64,000 nt of DNA, from positions 1 to 64,000 of the forward strand of contig NZ_JAKILA010000020.1 of the NCBI RefSeq assembly GCF_023283885.1, read 5' to 3'. Position 1 is the stretch's first letter, and the number at the start of each line of letters is the position of its first letter. A model generated the notes under the pieces. The model did no database searches, was not told the DNA's origin, and saw nothing but the letters and a program-made list of their open reading frames with translations. Origin of the DNA: Shewanella basaltis (lineage in GTDB: Bacteria > Pseudomonadota > Gammaproteobacteria > Enterobacterales > Shewanellaceae). Positions 19,136 to 30,025 of the stretch are shown here, in pieces. Position numbers and translations under genes: made by a program.

Positions 19136-21442
19136 ATGTTAGAAAAACTGGTCAATGGATTTGAGTCTCATTTATTCCGTAATCGGAAGTGGGTCATTAT
19201 TTCGTTTATTTTTATAACCGTTTTCTTAGGTTATCAAGCCAGCCAATTAAAAATGGATGCGGCTTTTAGTAAAAATATTCCGCTCAACCATTCGTACATG
19301 AAAACCTACACCAAACACCAGAAAGACTTTGGTGGTGCAAATAGCATTATGGTTGCCGTTGAAGACACGAGTGGCAATATTTTTAACCCAGTCTTTTTTG
19401 ATGCGCTAAAAAATGTGCATGACCAATTATTTTTTATTCCGGGTGTTGAGCGTTCGCAAGTAAAATCTCTTTTTTCACCGTCAACGCGTTTTACCGAAGT
19501 GGTTGAAGACGGTTTTGCCGGTGGCCCAGTCATACCTGCAGACTTTAGTAACGATGAATACGGTTTGCAAGTTGTACGTGACAATATTGAAAAAGCTGGA
19601 ATTGTTGGCCGATTAATTGGTAATGATTACACGTCAGCAATGGTAACAGCACAGTTAATGGAGTTTGACCCACAAACGGGCAAAGCTATTGATACCATTG
19701 CATTTGCTAATCAATTAGAGCAAGAGCTTCGTGGTAAGTTTGAAAATGATAAAATAAAAATCCATATCATTGGTTTTGCCAAAATGGCTGGCGATGTAGC
19801 AGAAGGCGCTAAAGGTGTTTTGCTGTTTTTCTTAATCGCTATTTTAGTGACTGCCGTGATGGTGTATTTATTCTCTAAATCGGTCATGTTAACGATTTTG
19901 CCGTTAGCATGCAGTTTAATTGCTGTATGTTGGCAGTTAGGCTTATTGACAGTGGTTGGATTTGGCTTAGATCCCATGTCGATTTTAGTGCCATTTTTAG
20001 TTTTTGCCATTGGTGTGAGCCACGGTGTACAGATGATTAACGCTGTGCGTCGACGAGTGCTTGATGGCCAATCAACTAAAGCGGCATCGGCGTCAGCGTT
20101 TAGAAGTTTACTCGTACCAGGTGGCGTCGCGCTGTTATCTGACACTGTGGGCTTTTTAACCTTGCTTGCCATTGATATTGGCATTATTCGTGAGTTGGCT
20201 ATTTCTGCTTCTTTGGGTGTTGCGGTGATTATTCTCACCAACCTTATTTTGCTACCGTTGGTAATTTCGTATTTTGAATTACCTAAAAAGCCAGATAATC
20301 CGCAAAAGGCACAGCAAATTGAAAACATTTGGCGCTGGTTATCTAATTTTGCCACCCCCAAATATGCCGTTGTTGTTTTAGTCTCTACAGTGATTTTGTA
20401 TGGTGTTGGCTTTATGCAAGCCACCAAAATGAAAATTGGCGACTTGCAAGGCGGTGCACCGGCACTTCATCAAGATTCACGTTACAATCAAGATACCTTC
20501 TTTATCACTGACCATTTTTCTATTACAACAGATGTGATGACAGTGATTGTTGAAGCTGCGCCTGAAGCCTGTACCTACCATTCTGTGTTGTCACAAATTG
20601 ATCAATTTGAGTGGATGGTGGCCAATACCCCTGGTGTTGAGTCAACGGCGAGTTTGGCTTCGGTTGCACAAAAGGTCAATGCGGGCTTCAATGAGGGTAA
20701 TCCGCGCTGGGAGATTTTACCCCGTACCACTGCAAGTTTGGTCCAAGCTGTGGGGCAGGTTCCAACCACTTCTGGTTTGCTAAATGGCAATTGTTCAGTG
20801 ATGCCTGTGTATTTGTTCTTAAAAGATCATAAAGCAGAAACTATTGAGGTCGTGGTTACAAAGGTCAAAGCCGTTGCGGCAGAGCTGAACAGCGATACAT
20901 TGCAGTTTAAATTGGCTTCTGGTCCTGTTGGTGTGATGGCGGCGACAAATGAGGCCGTAAGTGAAGCGCAACTGCCAATGATGTTGTATGTCTATGGTGC
21001 TGTGTTTGTATTGTGCTTAATAAGCTTTAAATCGCTTAAAGCGACCATCGCCGTGATCATCCCTTTGTATGTAGTGTCGACGTTAGCGCAAGCGTTAATG
21101 ACGTTATTGGATATTGGCCTTGCAGTGAGTACGTTACCGGTGATTGCGCTAGGTGTTGGGATTGGTGTTGATTATGGTATTTATATTTTGTCGACTATGT
21201 CCAATAAACTCACCAATGGCATGCCCATTCAGCAAGCGTATTTTGAAGCGTTAGTTGAACGCGGCAGTGCGGTTATTTTTACCGGCTTAACATTAGCCAT
21301 TGGTGTGAGCACTTGGTTCTTTTCCGATCTTAAATTCCAAATGGACATGGGGATTTTGCTGACATTTATGTTTTTAGTAAATATGTTAGGTGCAATTATT
21401 ATTCTACCTGCACTTTCAGCAATATTTTGGCGAAAAAAATAA
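19136..21442 (+). CDS. RND-superfamily (MMPL-type) exporter
   Basis: 768-residue inner-membrane transporter. It has one N-terminal helix, a large periplasmic loop, five further helices (about residues 225-375), a second loop and a second helix bundle (about 625-765), the duplicated RND layout with 12 segments. It is shorter than the roughly 1040-residue HAE drug pumps and is closer to the lipid- and sterol-type MMPL group. GVGIGVDYGIYILSTM near residue 680 is the characteristic TM4-like segment. No membrane-fusion protein is nearby; the DUF1302 and DUF1329 partners may replace it. Confidence 0.85.
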   Translation: MLEKLVNGFESHLFRNRKWVIISFIFITVFLGYQASQLKMDAAFSKNIPLNHSYMKTYTKHQKDFGGANSIMVAVEDTSGNIFNPVFFDALKNVHDQLFFIPGVERSQVKSLFSPSTRFTEVVEDGFAGGPVIPADFSNDEYGLQVVRDNIEKAGIVGRLIGNDYTSAMVTAQLMEFDPQTGKAIDTIAFANQLEQELRGKFENDKIKIHIIGFAKMAGDVAEGAKGVLLFFLIAILVTAVMVYLFSKSVMLTILPLACSLIAVCWQLGLLTVVGFGLDPMSILVPFLVFAIGVSHGVQMINAVRRRVLDGQSTKAASASAFRSLLVPGGVALLSDTVGFLTLLAIDIGIIRELAISASLGVAVIILTNLILLPLVISYFELPKKPDNPQKAQQIENIWRWLSNFATPKYAVVVLVSTVILYGVGFMQATKMKIGDLQGGAPALHQDSRYNQDTFFITDHFSITTDVMTVIVEAAPEACTYHSVLSQIDQFEWMVANTPGVESTASLASVAQKVNAGFNEGNPRWEILPRTTASLVQAVGQVPTTSGLLNGNCSVMPVYLFLKDHKAETIEVVVTKVKAVAAELNSDTLQFKLASGPVGVMAATNEAVSEAQLPMMLYVYGAVFVLCLISFKSLKATIAVIIPLYVVSTLAQALMTLLDIGLAVSTLPVIALGVGIGVDYGIYILSTMSNKLTNGMPIQQAYFEALVERGSAVIFTGLTLAIGVSTWFFSDLKFQMDMGILLTFMFLVNMLGAIIILPALSAIFWRKK

Positions 21443-21461
21443 TTAAAACATGTAATTGAAT

Positions 21462-21488
21462 AAAAAAGGGAGCCTAGCTCCCTTTTTT
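21462..21488 (+). terminator. Terminator after the RND gene
   Basis: AAAAAAGGGAGC-CTA-GCTCCCTTTTTT, a symmetric hairpin that could act in both directions. The rest of the 21489-21769 gap is the upstream region of the glutamate dehydrogenase gene; a TATAAT at 21725-21730 is a possible -10 box, but I see no convincing -35. Confidence 0.85.
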
Positions 21489-21769
21489 ATTTTGCATAGT
21501 TAGTCTATCTAAACGACTTAAATGTCATTTTAAACGCTAATATCACTTCACAACTGGATTTATAGAGGATGTACCACTAAAATTTTCCTCGATATAGCAG
21601 CAATTTAGTAATAAACTTTGCAGCGGATCTCAAATATGAGTTTCTTTTGTAAAACGCAAAACACATGTTTACGTGATAAATACAAATGACTCGGACCGAC
21701 CGAATCAACAAGCCGAAGCATCCATATAATGATAAGAGCGCTGCCATAGACGCTTAAGGAATCTGCAAC

Positions 21770-24700
21770 ATGGCCTTGAAAGATGCAATGCCTTCTGTAC
21801 TACTTGAAAATGTAGTCAATTTAATTCACACAAAAATCCCTAGTTCTCAAGCAAAACAAGTAGAGCAATTTGCTAATTGTCTCTATGCCCATATGTCAAA
21901 AGACGACCTCAATGCGCGTAACGACAGCGATTTGTATGGTGCAGTTGTCAGCTTGTGGAATGCCTTAAATAAAACCTCACCCGAGCAAACCCATATTCGG
22001 GTGTTTAACCCAAGCCAAGCGAAACATGGTTGGCAATCATCACACAGTATTATTGAAGTCATCCAACCAGATATGCCATTTTTGGTTGACTCATTAAGCA
22101 TGGCGCTGAATCGTCTGGGGATTACAGCTCATGTAATGCTACATACACCATTAGCCGTTATGCGTGATAAAAATACCGTCACTGGCGTATCATTTTTAAA
22201 TGACGCAGCAGAAAACAGCGGCAGTGTTGCAGTATTTTTAATTGAGATTGACAAGCAAAACACCGATGCCGACATTAAAATTATAGAAAAAGAAATACAG
22301 TCGGTACTTGCAGATGTTGCGGCGTCAGTGAATGACTGGCAGTTAATGACAAATAAATTAACTGATACAATCAAACAATTGCCTTCTCGACCATTTCCTG
22401 GTGACAAGACTGAATTACAAGAGTCGATTGATTTTTTAAATTATTTAAACAATCACCACTTCACGTTACTCGGTTACCGCTATTACGACTTAAAGCGTGT
22501 AGAAGGTGATGTGGAGCTTGTCCCGGATTTAGATTCAAGTCTTGGTTTAATGAATCGCTCTAAAACGTCGCAAGGCGAGCGTGGTTTGTTACTGTCCACC
22601 TTGTCCGATTCAGCCCGTAAAGAAGCATTAGATAACACCTTATTAGTATTAACTAAAAGCTCAGCTAAAAGCCGTGTTCATCGTCCGGCTTATGTTGATT
22701 ATGTTGGTATTAAGCGCTTTGATAAAAAAGGTAACGTCATTGGCGAAGACCGTTTTATCGGGTTATATGCTTCTAATTTATATAATCGCAGTCCGCGTGA
22801 AATCCCATTATTGGCTGAAAAAGTCCAGCGGATTTTAAATAACTCAGGGCTTACACCACGTTCTCATGACTACAAAGCTCTGATGAACATTCTTGAGAAT
22901 TTACCTCGTGATGAGCTAATACAAGCCAAAGATCATCAATTGGCCAGTATGGCTCATGGCGTATTAGAAATGCAGGACCGCGATAAGCTAAAACTATTTG
23001 TTCGCAAAGATGGTTTTGGGCGTTTCTTTTCGTGCTTGGTTTATGTGTCTAAAGATCGTTACAACACTAAATTACGTCAAGATACTCAGCGTATTTTGGC
23101 GCAGCATTTTAAAAGTAATGAAGATGTTGAGTTCACTACGTATTTTTCTGAGTCTACTTTGGCTCGAACTCACTACATTATCAAAGTTGATAATAACGAT
23201 ATGGATGTTGATGTGGCCGCGATTGAAAGAAACCTGATTGAAGCAGCACGTTCGTGGGATGATAAATTACATACTGCATTAAATAACGATCTCGGTGAGC
23301 AGGCTGGTACTGGCTTAACAAAACGTTATCTCAATGCTTTCCCGCCAAGTTACAAAGATGATGTGCTTCCAAGCTCTGCTGTTGTTGATATGCAACATTT
23401 AGAAGCGTTAGACGATGACCACAAGTTAGGCATGCTGTTTTATCAGCCACAAGAGTCAGCGTTAAACGACAACAAGGTTCGTTTAAAATTATTCCATAAA
23501 GATGAACCGATTCATTTATCTGACGTGTTGCCAATGTTAGAAAACTTCGGCCTACGTGTCATTAATGAACGTCCTTATGAAGTGAAAACCAACGACGGTG
23601 CAACGTTCTGGATTTTAGACTTTTTAATGACAGTACAAGGTGCTGCCACTGAGAACCTGGCAGACAGCCAAGACCGTTTCCAAACCGCGCTGTTACAAGT
23701 GTGGCAAAAGAAACTTGAAGACGATGGTTTCAACCGCATGGTACTGTCAACAGGCTTAAGTGGTCGCGAAGTGTCTATTTTACGGGCTTATGCTAAATAC
23801 ATGCGCCAAATCGATGCGACATTTAGCCAGTCGTACATCGAAGAAACCTTTAGTCGTTATCCAAAATTAGCTGACTTACTGGTGAAAATGTTCATCCGTA
23901 AGTTTAATCCAAAGCTAAAAACGCGTACCTTGAGTAAGTTCCTAGAACAAATCAATATTCAACTAGACGATGTATCAAGTCTTGATGATGACCGTATTAT
24001 TCGTCGCTATCTTGATTTAATTAACGCGACGTTACGCACAAACTTTTATCAAACAACGGGTGGCGTGGCGAAAGACTACGTTTCATTTAAGTTTGCTCCT
24101 GGATTAATTCCAGAAATGCCCAAACCACTGCCTAAGTTTGAAATTTTTGTTTATTCACCGCGGGTTGAAGGTGTCCATTTACGTGGCGGCAAAGTCGCTC
24201 GTGGTGGGTTACGTTGGTCAGATCGTCGTGAAGATTTCCGTACAGAAGTGTTAGGCCTTGTTAAAGCACAGCAAGTTAAAAATACCGTTATTGTACCTGT
24301 TGGTGCAAAGGGTGGTTTTGTGTGTAAACAACTGCCTACCGAAGGCGGACGCGAAGCATTTTTTACTGAAGGTCAAGAATGTTACCGTATCTTTATTCGT
24401 GCATTGCTCGATATTTCTGACAACATTGTTAACGGCGAAGTAGTACCGCCTGTTGATGTTGTTCGTCATGATGAGGACGATCCATACCTTGTCGTTGCGG
24501 CTGACAAAGGTACAGCAACCTTCTCCGATATTGCTAACGCCATTGCGATTGAATATAACTTCTGGCTCGGTGATGCGTTTGCATCTGGTGGCAGTAATGG
24601 TTATGACCACAAGAAAATGGGGATCACAGCACGCGGTGCATGGGAATCTGTTAAACGTCATTTCCGCGAAATTGGTGTCGATTGCCAAACAACGCCTTTT

Positions 24701-26611
24701 AGCTGTTTGGCTATTGGTGACATGGCGGGTGATGTATTTGGTAACGGTATGTTGTTATCTGAGCAAACTCAATTGGTTGCTGCCTTTAACCACATGCACA
24801 TCTTTATCGACCCAACGCCTAATATTGAAAAAAGTTACATTGAGCGCCAACGGTTGTTTGCTTTACCACGCTCAAGCTGGGAAGACTATAACGCTAAGTT
24901 AATCTCTAAGGGTGGTGGCATATTCTTACGTTCGGCTAAGTCAATTAAGCTGACGCCAGAGATCAAGCAAATGCTTGCCACTGACAAAGACAGCATGAAC
25001 CCAACTGAGCTAATGAAAGAACTTCTGAAAATGCCAGTAGATTTGATTTGGAACGGTGGTATCGGTACTTATGTTAAGTCGAGTAAAGAAACACATGCTG
25101 AAGTAGGCGACCGCGCAAATGATGCATTACGTGTCAACGGTAAAGAAGTGCGCGCCAAAATTATTGGTGAAGGTGGTAACCTAGGTTGTACACAATTAGG
25201 CCGTATTGAATACTGCGCTAATGGCGGCCGTATGAATACCGACTTTGTTGATAACGTGGGTGGTGTTGATTGCTCAGACAACGAAGTAAACATCAAGATT
25301 TTCTTAAACACCTTAGTTGCAGAAGGTGAGTTAACGGTAAAACAACGTAACCGTTTACTTGAAGAAATGACAGATGAAGTCAGCGACATCGTGATTCAAG
25401 ATTGTAAGGATCAAACGCGAACTATTTCGGTCACTCAAGTCCATGGTGTATCACAGCTTAAAGAACAAATTCGGTTTATTCAGTATCTTGAAAAAGACGG
25501 TAAACTTGATCGCGCTCTTGAGTTTTTACCAACTGACGACGATTTAGCTGAACGCTTAGCCAATGGTCGTGCGTTAACTCGACCAGAACTGTCAGTGTTA
25601 GTGGCTTACGCTAAGATGGTGCTAAAAGAACAGTTAGTCACGCCTGAAATCACAGAAGATCCATTCTTGAGTAAACTGTTGGTGGCTTATTTCCCTAAAA
25701 AGTTACAAGCCAAATATGCTGACAGAATGACGGCTCATCCGCTGCGCGGTGAGATTATTGCCACTTCGTTAGCAAATGAGTTAGTTAACGACATGGGCTT
25801 TAATTTTGTACAACGTATGCAAGATGAGACAGGTGCAACAGTTGCCGAAGCGGCTATTTGTTATACTATGGCGCGTGAAGTGTTTGGACTTGATGAATTA
25901 ACCACATCAATTACAGACTTAAATGGCGTAATCCCAGCACATGTGCAAGGTGAAATGTTGCATCAGTTACGCCGTAATATGCGCCGAGCTTGTCGTTGGT
26001 TTATCCGCCATCGCAACCGTGCACATGATATTGTGCAAACCGTTGCATTCTTTAAGCCTGTATTTGAACAGCTTAAATTAAACGTTGACCAATATATGAT
26101 TGCTGCTGAAGTGAAAGCCATTTCTGCTGAAATCACTAAGCTAACTAACCAAAATGTCCCTAAAGCTGTCGCACAAGTGGTAGCTAAAATGAGTACGTTA
26201 TTTTCAGCGTTAGATATCGCTCAGATTGCTCAACTTGAAAATAAAACGTTAGAATTGGTTTCTGAAACTTACTTTAAATTGGGTGCCAAAGTTGAGTTAC
26301 ATTGGTTCTTAGAACAAATTAGTGCTCAACCTGTCGCAAATCACTGGCAAGCACTTGCTAGAGCCGCGTTTAGAGAAGAGCTAGATTGGCAACAACGTGC
26401 GTTAAGCTCTGCAGTATTACGTACTTGTACTGACACGTGTAACGCCGACAGTGTGATTAATGAATGGATGGCATTAAACAAGCCATTACTTGAAAGATGG
26501 TATCATATGCTTTCAGACTTCAAAGTCTCACAAACACATGAATTTGCTAAGTTCTCAGTCGCCTTAAGAGAACTGAACTTACTGATTTTACATTGCGAAG
26601 GTCAGAAGTAG
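21770..26611 (+). CDS. NAD-specific glutamate dehydrogenase, 180-kDa class
   Basis: Catabolic enzyme converting glutamate to 2-oxoglutarate and ammonium with NAD. The length of 1613 residues is typical of the L_180 class (GdhB of Pseudomonas aeruginosa). The N-terminal half holds regulatory ACT-like segments; the catalytic domain begins near residue 780 ([22 protein letters not shown]) and contains the lysine-bearing [12 protein letters not shown] near 845 and the dinucleotide-binding stretch around [13 protein letters not shown] near 983. AAGGAATC is the ribosome site. It stands alone, followed by a strong hairpin and then pyrD. Confidence 0.95.
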   Translation: MALKDAMPSVLLENVVNLIHTKIPSSQAKQVEQFANCLYAHMSKDDLNARNDSDLYGAVVSLWNALNKTSPEQTHIRVFNPSQAKHGWQSSHSIIEVIQPDMPFLVDSLSMALNRLGITAHVMLHTPLAVMRDKNTVTGVSFLNDAAENSGSVAVFLIEIDKQNTDADIKIIEKEIQSVLADVAASVNDWQLMTNKLTDTIKQLPSRPFPGDKTELQESIDFLNYLNNHHFTLLGYRYYDLKRVEGDVELVPDLDSSLGLMNRSKTSQGERGLLLSTLSDSARKEALDNTLLVLTKSSAKSRVHRPAYVDYVGIKRFDKKGNVIGEDRFIGLYASNLYNRSPREIPLLAEKVQRILNNSGLTPRSHDYKALMNILENLPRDELIQAKDHQLASMAHGVLEMQDRDKLKLFVRKDGFGRFFSCLVYVSKDRYNTKLRQDTQRILAQHFKSNEDVEFTTYFSESTLARTHYIIKVDNNDMDVDVAAIERNLIEAARSWDDKLHTALNNDLGEQAGTGLTKRYLNAFPPSYKDDVLPSSAVVDMQHLEALDDDHKLGMLFYQPQESALNDNKVRLKLFHKDEPIHLSDVLPMLENFGLRVINERPYEVKTNDGATFWILDFLMTVQGAATENLADSQDRFQTALLQVWQKKLEDDGFNRMVLSTGLSGREVSILRAYAKYMRQIDATFSQSYIEETFSRYPKLADLLVKMFIRKFNPKLKTRTLSKFLEQINIQLDDVSSLDDDRIIRRYLDLINATLRTNFYQTTGGVAKDYVSFKFAPGLIPEMPKPLPKFEIFVYSPRVEGVHLRGGKVARGGLRWSDRREDFRTEVLGLVKAQQVKNTVIVPVGAKGGFVCKQLPTEGGREAFFTEGQECYRIFIRALLDISDNIVNGEVVPPVDVVRHDEDDPYLVVAADKGTATFSDIANAIAIEYNFWLGDAFASGGSNGYDHKKMGITARGAWESVKRHFREIGVDCQTTPFSCLAIGDMAGDVFGNGMLLSEQTQLVAAFNHMHIFIDPTPNIEKSYIERQRLFALPRSSWEDYNAKLISKGGGIFLRSAKSIKLTPEIKQMLATDKDSMNPTELMKELLKMPVDLIWNGGIGTYVKSSKETHAEVGDRANDALRVNGKEVRAKIIGEGGNLGCTQLGRIEYCANGGRMNTDFVDNVGGVDCSDNEVNIKIFLNTLVAEGELTVKQRNRLLEEMTDEVSDIVIQDCKDQTRTISVTQVHGVSQLKEQIRFIQYLEKDGKLDRALEFLPTDDDLAERLANGRALTRPELSVLVAYAKMVLKEQLVTPEITEDPFLSKLLVAYFPKKLQAKYADRMTAHPLRGEIIATSLANELVNDMGFNFVQRMQDETGATVAEAAICYTMAREVFGLDELTTSITDLNGVIPAHVQGEMLHQLRRNMRRACRWFIRHRNRAHDIVQTVAFFKPVFEQLKLNVDQYMIAAEVKAISAEITKLTNQNVPKAVAQVVAKMSTLFSALDIAQIAQLENKTLELVSETYFKLGAKVELHWFLEQISAQPVANHWQALARAAFREELDWQQRALSSAVLRTCTDTCNADSVINEWMALNKPLLERWYHMLSDFKVSQTHEFAKFSVALRELNLLILHCEGQK

Positions 26612-26614
26612 TTT

Positions 26615-26644
26615 TATACCCAAACTTCAACTAGTTTGGGTATA
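26615..26644. repeat. 12-bp perfect hairpin after the glutamate dehydrogenase gene
   Basis: TATACCCAAACT-TCAACT-AGTTTGGGTATA starts 4 bp after the stop codon. It has no T run. The sequence style (TATACCCAA and its complement) recalls short intergenic palindromes common in Vibrio and Shewanella, so it may be a REP-type element protecting the mRNA 3' end rather than a terminator. Confidence 0.7.
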
Positions 26645-26653
26645 TAATGTCAA

Positions 26654-26681
26654 CAAGCCCTGGCGATTGCCGGGGCTTTTT
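26654..26681 (+). terminator. Terminator between glutamate dehydrogenase and pyrD
   Basis: AGCCCTGGC and GCCGGGGCT form a stem with a mismatch, followed by seven T residues, just before the pyrD ribosome site. Confidence 0.8.
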
Positions 26682-26699
26682 TTAGGTCTAGGAGAAACC

Positions 26700-27719
26700 A
26701 TGTTTTACACTATCGCACAAAAAGTCATGTTTCAGATGGACCCAGAGCTAGCGCATAATGTCGCTATTGGCAGTTTGAAAATGACTGGGAATACACCATT
26801 AAATTGTTTTTATCGCCAACATGTTAAATCAGCACCTGTGACCTGTATGGGTCTCACTTTTCCCAATCCCGTTGGGTTAGCTGCTGGAATGGATAAAGAC
26901 GGTGAGTCTATCGATGCGTTCCATGCGATGGGATTTGGCCATGTTGAAGTCGGTACCGTTACCCCTCGTCCACAACCGGGTAATGATCAGCCAAGACTAT
27001 TTAGATTAAAACCTGCTCAAGGGATTATTAATCGAATGGGCTTTAACAACAAAGGCGTCGATAATTTAGTGCGTAATCTTATCGCCAAAAAAACCGATAT
27101 TATGGTCGGGGTCAATATTGGTAAAAATAAAGATACGCCAGTAGAGCAGGGTAAAGATGACTACCTAATCTGCATGGAAAAAGTATACCAACACGCCAGT
27201 TATATTGCCGTTAATATCTCTTCACCGAATACGCCAGGTCTTCGCGCCATGCAATACGGTGAGTTATTGGATGATTTACTCAGTTCAATTAAAGCCAAAC
27301 AAGCGCAATTGGCTGAAAAACATGGTAAATATGTACCTGTTGCGTTAAAAATAGCCCCCGATTTAACCTCTGATGAAATTCAGGCCATTGCTGATTCTTT
27401 AGTGAATAACCAGTTTGATGGCGTCATAGCAACTAACACTACATTAAGCCGCGATGCGGTTGTTGGCTTAGCGCATGCTGAAGAAATGGGCGGGCTCAGT
27501 GGTAAGCCATTAACTGATTTATCAACTCAAGTGATCAAACAATTGTCGATCTGTTTACAAGGTAAGATCCCGATCATTGGTGTGGGTGGCATCAACAGTG
27601 CAGCAGATGCATTGGCCAAATTTGACGCTGGCTCTACTATGGTACAGATTTATTCTGGCTTTATATATCAGGGACCCAAACTGATTGATCAGATCGTTAA
27701 AGCCTATTGTGCAAAATAA
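26700..27719 (+). CDS. pyrD: Dihydroorotate dehydrogenase (quinone), class 2
   Basis: Membrane-associated FMN enzyme of pyrimidine synthesis, passing electrons from dihydroorotate to ubiquinone. The N-terminal amphipathic extension ([19 protein letters not shown]) marks class 2. [34 protein letters not shown] (the catalytic Ser is in this region) and the C-terminal [10 protein letters not shown] phosphate-binding loop are visible. 339 residues. The Met at 26700 after AGGAG is chosen over the frame start at 26667, which lies inside the upstream terminator. zapC follows, as in E. coli. Confidence 0.96.
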   Translation: MFYTIAQKVMFQMDPELAHNVAIGSLKMTGNTPLNCFYRQHVKSAPVTCMGLTFPNPVGLAAGMDKDGESIDAFHAMGFGHVEVGTVTPRPQPGNDQPRLFRLKPAQGIINRMGFNNKGVDNLVRNLIAKKTDIMVGVNIGKNKDTPVEQGKDDYLICMEKVYQHASYIAVNISSPNTPGLRAMQYGELLDDLLSSIKAKQAQLAEKHGKYVPVALKIAPDLTSDEIQAIADSLVNNQFDGVIATNTTLSRDAVVGLAHAEEMGGLSGKPLTDLSTQVIKQLSICLQGKIPIIGVGGINSAADALAKFDAGSTMVQIYSGFIYQGPKLIDQIVKAYCAK

Positions 27720-27755
27720 CGACTAAATAGCTAAGTTATTGATCAAAAATCATGC

Positions 27756-27785
27756 CGCGATCGAAATGTTGATCGTTCGATCGCG
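27756..27785. terminator. Hairpin between pyrD and zapC
   Basis: CGCGATCGAA and TTCGATCGCG form a perfect 10-bp stem with a 10-nt loop. No T run follows. It could be a weak terminator or a regulatory palindrome; GATCG also recurs in the loop. Confidence 0.5.
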
Positions 27786-27890
27786 CTAACACTATGATAG
27801 ATATGTTATATTTTATAATTAAATTTTGATATTGCGTGAAAATTCATCTATTATGCACTGGTGTTCATTACTATTTAGGTGCAGACAGCC

Positions 27891-28424
27891 ATGTTATTAA
27901 TGCCAAACAAGGACTGGCATTGGGAATACAATGAGACTTGCAAGCAGCTGAGTATTTCATTGGGTTCCGAGATGGAGTTCTTAACCCCATATAAATCAAA
28001 AATACTCATTCCAGATGCACTATGTGCAGCTGAATTTTGCCTTGAGCACGCCAAATTTTATATCAAAATGCTTGAAACGCTTCCTAAAATACTGCATCTG
28101 TCAGACGCGGCGATTGTTCAAACTGCGTTAAACGCTACCGCAGCTCATTTTATGTTACAGTCACAAATGCCTAAATCTTGGTTTTTTGATGTCAGTGACG
28201 AATGTGTCTACTGTGAAATCGGTAAGCTATTTCAATTGAAGTGCGGCAATTCTAAGGTATTGGCATTAGTGATTGATAACGGTTTACAGGCCGCGACTGT
28301 GATGATTTTATCGCAACATTGTCAGTTATCAGACAACAAATCCTTGATGCAATTCGATACCATTAAAGTTATGCACAACCGTTTACATCCTTTACGTAAA
28401 CTTAGGCAAGTGGTTGCAGCCTAG
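27891..28424 (+). CDS. zapC: Cell division protein ZapC
   Basis: Cytosolic FtsZ-binding protein that promotes Z-ring assembly. The start MLLMPNKDWHWEYNE aligns position by position with MRIKPDDNWRWYYDE of E. coli ZapC. QMPKSWFF and the C-terminal KVMHNRLHPLRK are also family-like. 177 residues. ATG at 27891 is preferred over the frame's GTG at 27879. Genomic order pyrD-zapC agrees with enterobacteria. Confidence 0.9.
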   Translation: MLLMPNKDWHWEYNETCKQLSISLGSEMEFLTPYKSKILIPDALCAAEFCLEHAKFYIKMLETLPKILHLSDAAIVQTALNATAAHFMLQSQMPKSWFFDVSDECVYCEIGKLFQLKCGNSKVLALVIDNGLQAATVMILSQHCQLSDNKSLMQFDTIKVMHNRLHPLRKLRQVVAA

Positions 28425-28445
28425 CGTGTTCGTGTTGGTGTTATT

Positions 28446-28482
28446 AAACAAAATGCCAAACGTTGAGTTTGGCATTTTGTTT
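28446..28482. terminator. Bidirectional terminator between convergent zapC and SDR gene
   Basis: AAACAAAATGCCAAAC-GTTGA-GTTTGGCATTTTGTTT, a 16-bp stem with A and T tracts on the two sides, serving both converging transcripts. Confidence 0.85.
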
Positions 28483-28504
28483 AGATGGCTGTTTTTAAAA
28501 TCGG

Positions 28505-29254
28505 CTAACTCATTTTGGCAATAATGCTAATTGGCGCAACGCGTAATATCCAATGTAACAAGGCCCAAGGATAGCTTGGCACAAAGGCATTGGCTTGCTC
28601 TTTTTGTATTGCATTGACCATGGCTTTACAGCCCGTTTCGGTATCAACAATAAATGGGACTTTTTTCACTTTTTCATTAATTTCACTGCGAATAAACCCA
28701 GGATGCACACAGGTCACTTTTATGGGGGTATTGATTACATCGATACGAATCCCTTCAGTTAATGAGGTTAAGGCGGCTTTGGTTGCTGCGTATACTGTCA
28801 TTGCCCGTCTAAAACCTCGTACGGCACTTATCGATGAAATGGTGACTAAATGTCCGCTATTTTGCTCACGAAAAATAGCCATAGCCGCTTCACACTGTGC
28901 AATTGCTGCAATAAAGTTGGTTTGCGCAGTTTGTAAGTTAGCCGCAAAATACCCAGTACCTATTGATGCGCCTTTGCCCATACCTGCATTGACGATGACA
29001 CGGTCAAGTTGTCCCATTTCTTGTTTAAATTGGCTAAATACTTCAAACACTTGTGGGTGGTCATTCACATCAAGTGGCTTAATGAGTACATTAATATTTG
29101 GGTTGATACTCAATAAATGTTGCTTCAATTCTTCTAGTTTATCTACGCGCCTTGCACATAATGCAAGGTTATGATTTTGTTTTGCAAATTCAATTGCCAT
29201 TCCGCGCCCTAAACCTGAGCTTGCTCCGGTAATTAATATGTTAGTCCGTTTCAT
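28505..29254 (-). CDS. Short-chain dehydrogenase/reductase
   Basis: 249-residue classical SDR: cofactor motif TGASSGLGRG near the N-terminus, NAG (NAGMGKGAS), catalytic Ser in TISSISAVRG and YAATK (Tyr, Lys). Substrate unknown. ATG at 29254 with AAAGAG upstream is preferred over the frame start at 29293. It is the last gene of a minus-strand cluster, 61 bp after the histidine phosphatase gene, so its place in the same transcript is plausible but not certain. Confidence 0.85.
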   Translation of the reverse strand: MKRTNILITGASSGLGRGMAIEFAKQNHNLALCARRVDKLEELKQHLLSINPNINVLIKPLDVNDHPQVFEVFSQFKQEMGQLDRVIVNAGMGKGASIGTGYFAANLQTAQTNFIAAIAQCEAAMAIFREQNSGHLVTISSISAVRGFRRAMTVYAATKAALTSLTEGIRIDVINTPIKVTCVHPGFIRSEINEKVKKVPFIVDTETGCKAMVNAIQKEQANAFVPSYPWALLHWILRVAPISIIAKMS

Positions 29255-29315
29255 AAGTGACTCTTTATTATTGTTAGCTCTTTTGTGCGGCAAAAGAGAA
29301 AGTGAGTGTAGAGGG

Positions 29316-30017
29316 TTAAATTAAAGTGTGTAAGTGATGTTGTTCACCGCTAAAGTAACTGTGTTCATTTAATGTAATGACACTTAACCTTTGTCGTTTT
29401 AGTTGTAATTGAGTGATCCCACAATTGACTAATTGCTTATTAATATTAAAAAATTCGGATTCTTTTATGGATAATATTTGCATAACAGCAGCACTAATTA
29501 CACCACCAGATGTGTAAATAAAGACGGTATCATTTTCGGGTGTTTGTTTGATTAACTCTGTTAAACCGTTTGCAACACGCTGATTAAATTGTCTCCATGA
29601 CTCTGTATATTGTGAATGATTGCTTGAACATTGCCATTGCTCAATGGCTTGGCTAAACAATGTAATGAATGCCCTTGTCGGCGAGGCTTGCTCACTAAGG
29701 TATTGCTTCATCGTGTTAGGATTGGCTAAATCAGGGCGGTAAACGGCAATGACTTCTTCATGGTTGAATTCATTCCATGCGGGGCTTATCTGCTGTGAGT
29801 CATGCAATAACGCAGGTGATAATGCCGCCAAACACGCATTTCGCGTTTGTTGATGGCGAGCCATATTGCCACAAATTACATGATTGGGTTGAACTCTGCG
29901 TTGGTTCAAATGTTCTGCTAGATGGCGTGCTTGGCTATGCCCTAAAGGCGACAAGTTGTCATAGTTGTTTGCCCCGAAACTGGCTTGACCATGACGAATT
30001 AAATAAATGTTTGCCAT
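29316..30017 (-). CDS. Histidine phosphatase (phosphoglycerate mutase-like)
   Basis: 233 residues starting MANIYLIRHGQASFGANNYD: the RHG motif with the phosphorylated His sits close to the N-terminus, and a second GNMARHQQT segment and the C-terminal YTSGGVISA motif complete the family pattern. The frame is open to 30080, but the Met at 30017 follows AAGGGA and lies 9 nt after the stop codon of the kinase gene. Encoded with an APH-type kinase, it may remove phosphate from an intermediate of that pathway (inference). Confidence 0.85.
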   Translation of the reverse strand: MANIYLIRHGQASFGANNYDNLSPLGHSQARHLAEHLNQRRVQPNHVICGNMARHQQTRNACLAALSPALLHDSQQISPAWNEFNHEEVIAVYRPDLANPNTMKQYLSEQASPTRAFITLFSQAIEQWQCSSNHSQYTESWRQFNQRVANGLTELIKQTPENDTVFIYTSGGVISAAVMQILSIKESEFFNINKQLVNCGITQLQLKRQRLSVITLNEHSYFSGEQHHLHTLI

Positions 30018-30025
30018 GTGATCCC

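Noticed and set aside
19711..20427. 238-residue minus-strand open frame inside the RND gene
   Set aside because: Antisense shadow of the RND exporter frame; Thr/Lys/Pro-rich composition with no family pattern or ribosome site.
24251..24688. 145-residue minus-strand open frame inside the glutamate dehydrogenase gene
   Set aside because: Antisense to the conserved catalytic core of the dehydrogenase, whose frame is clearly the coding one.
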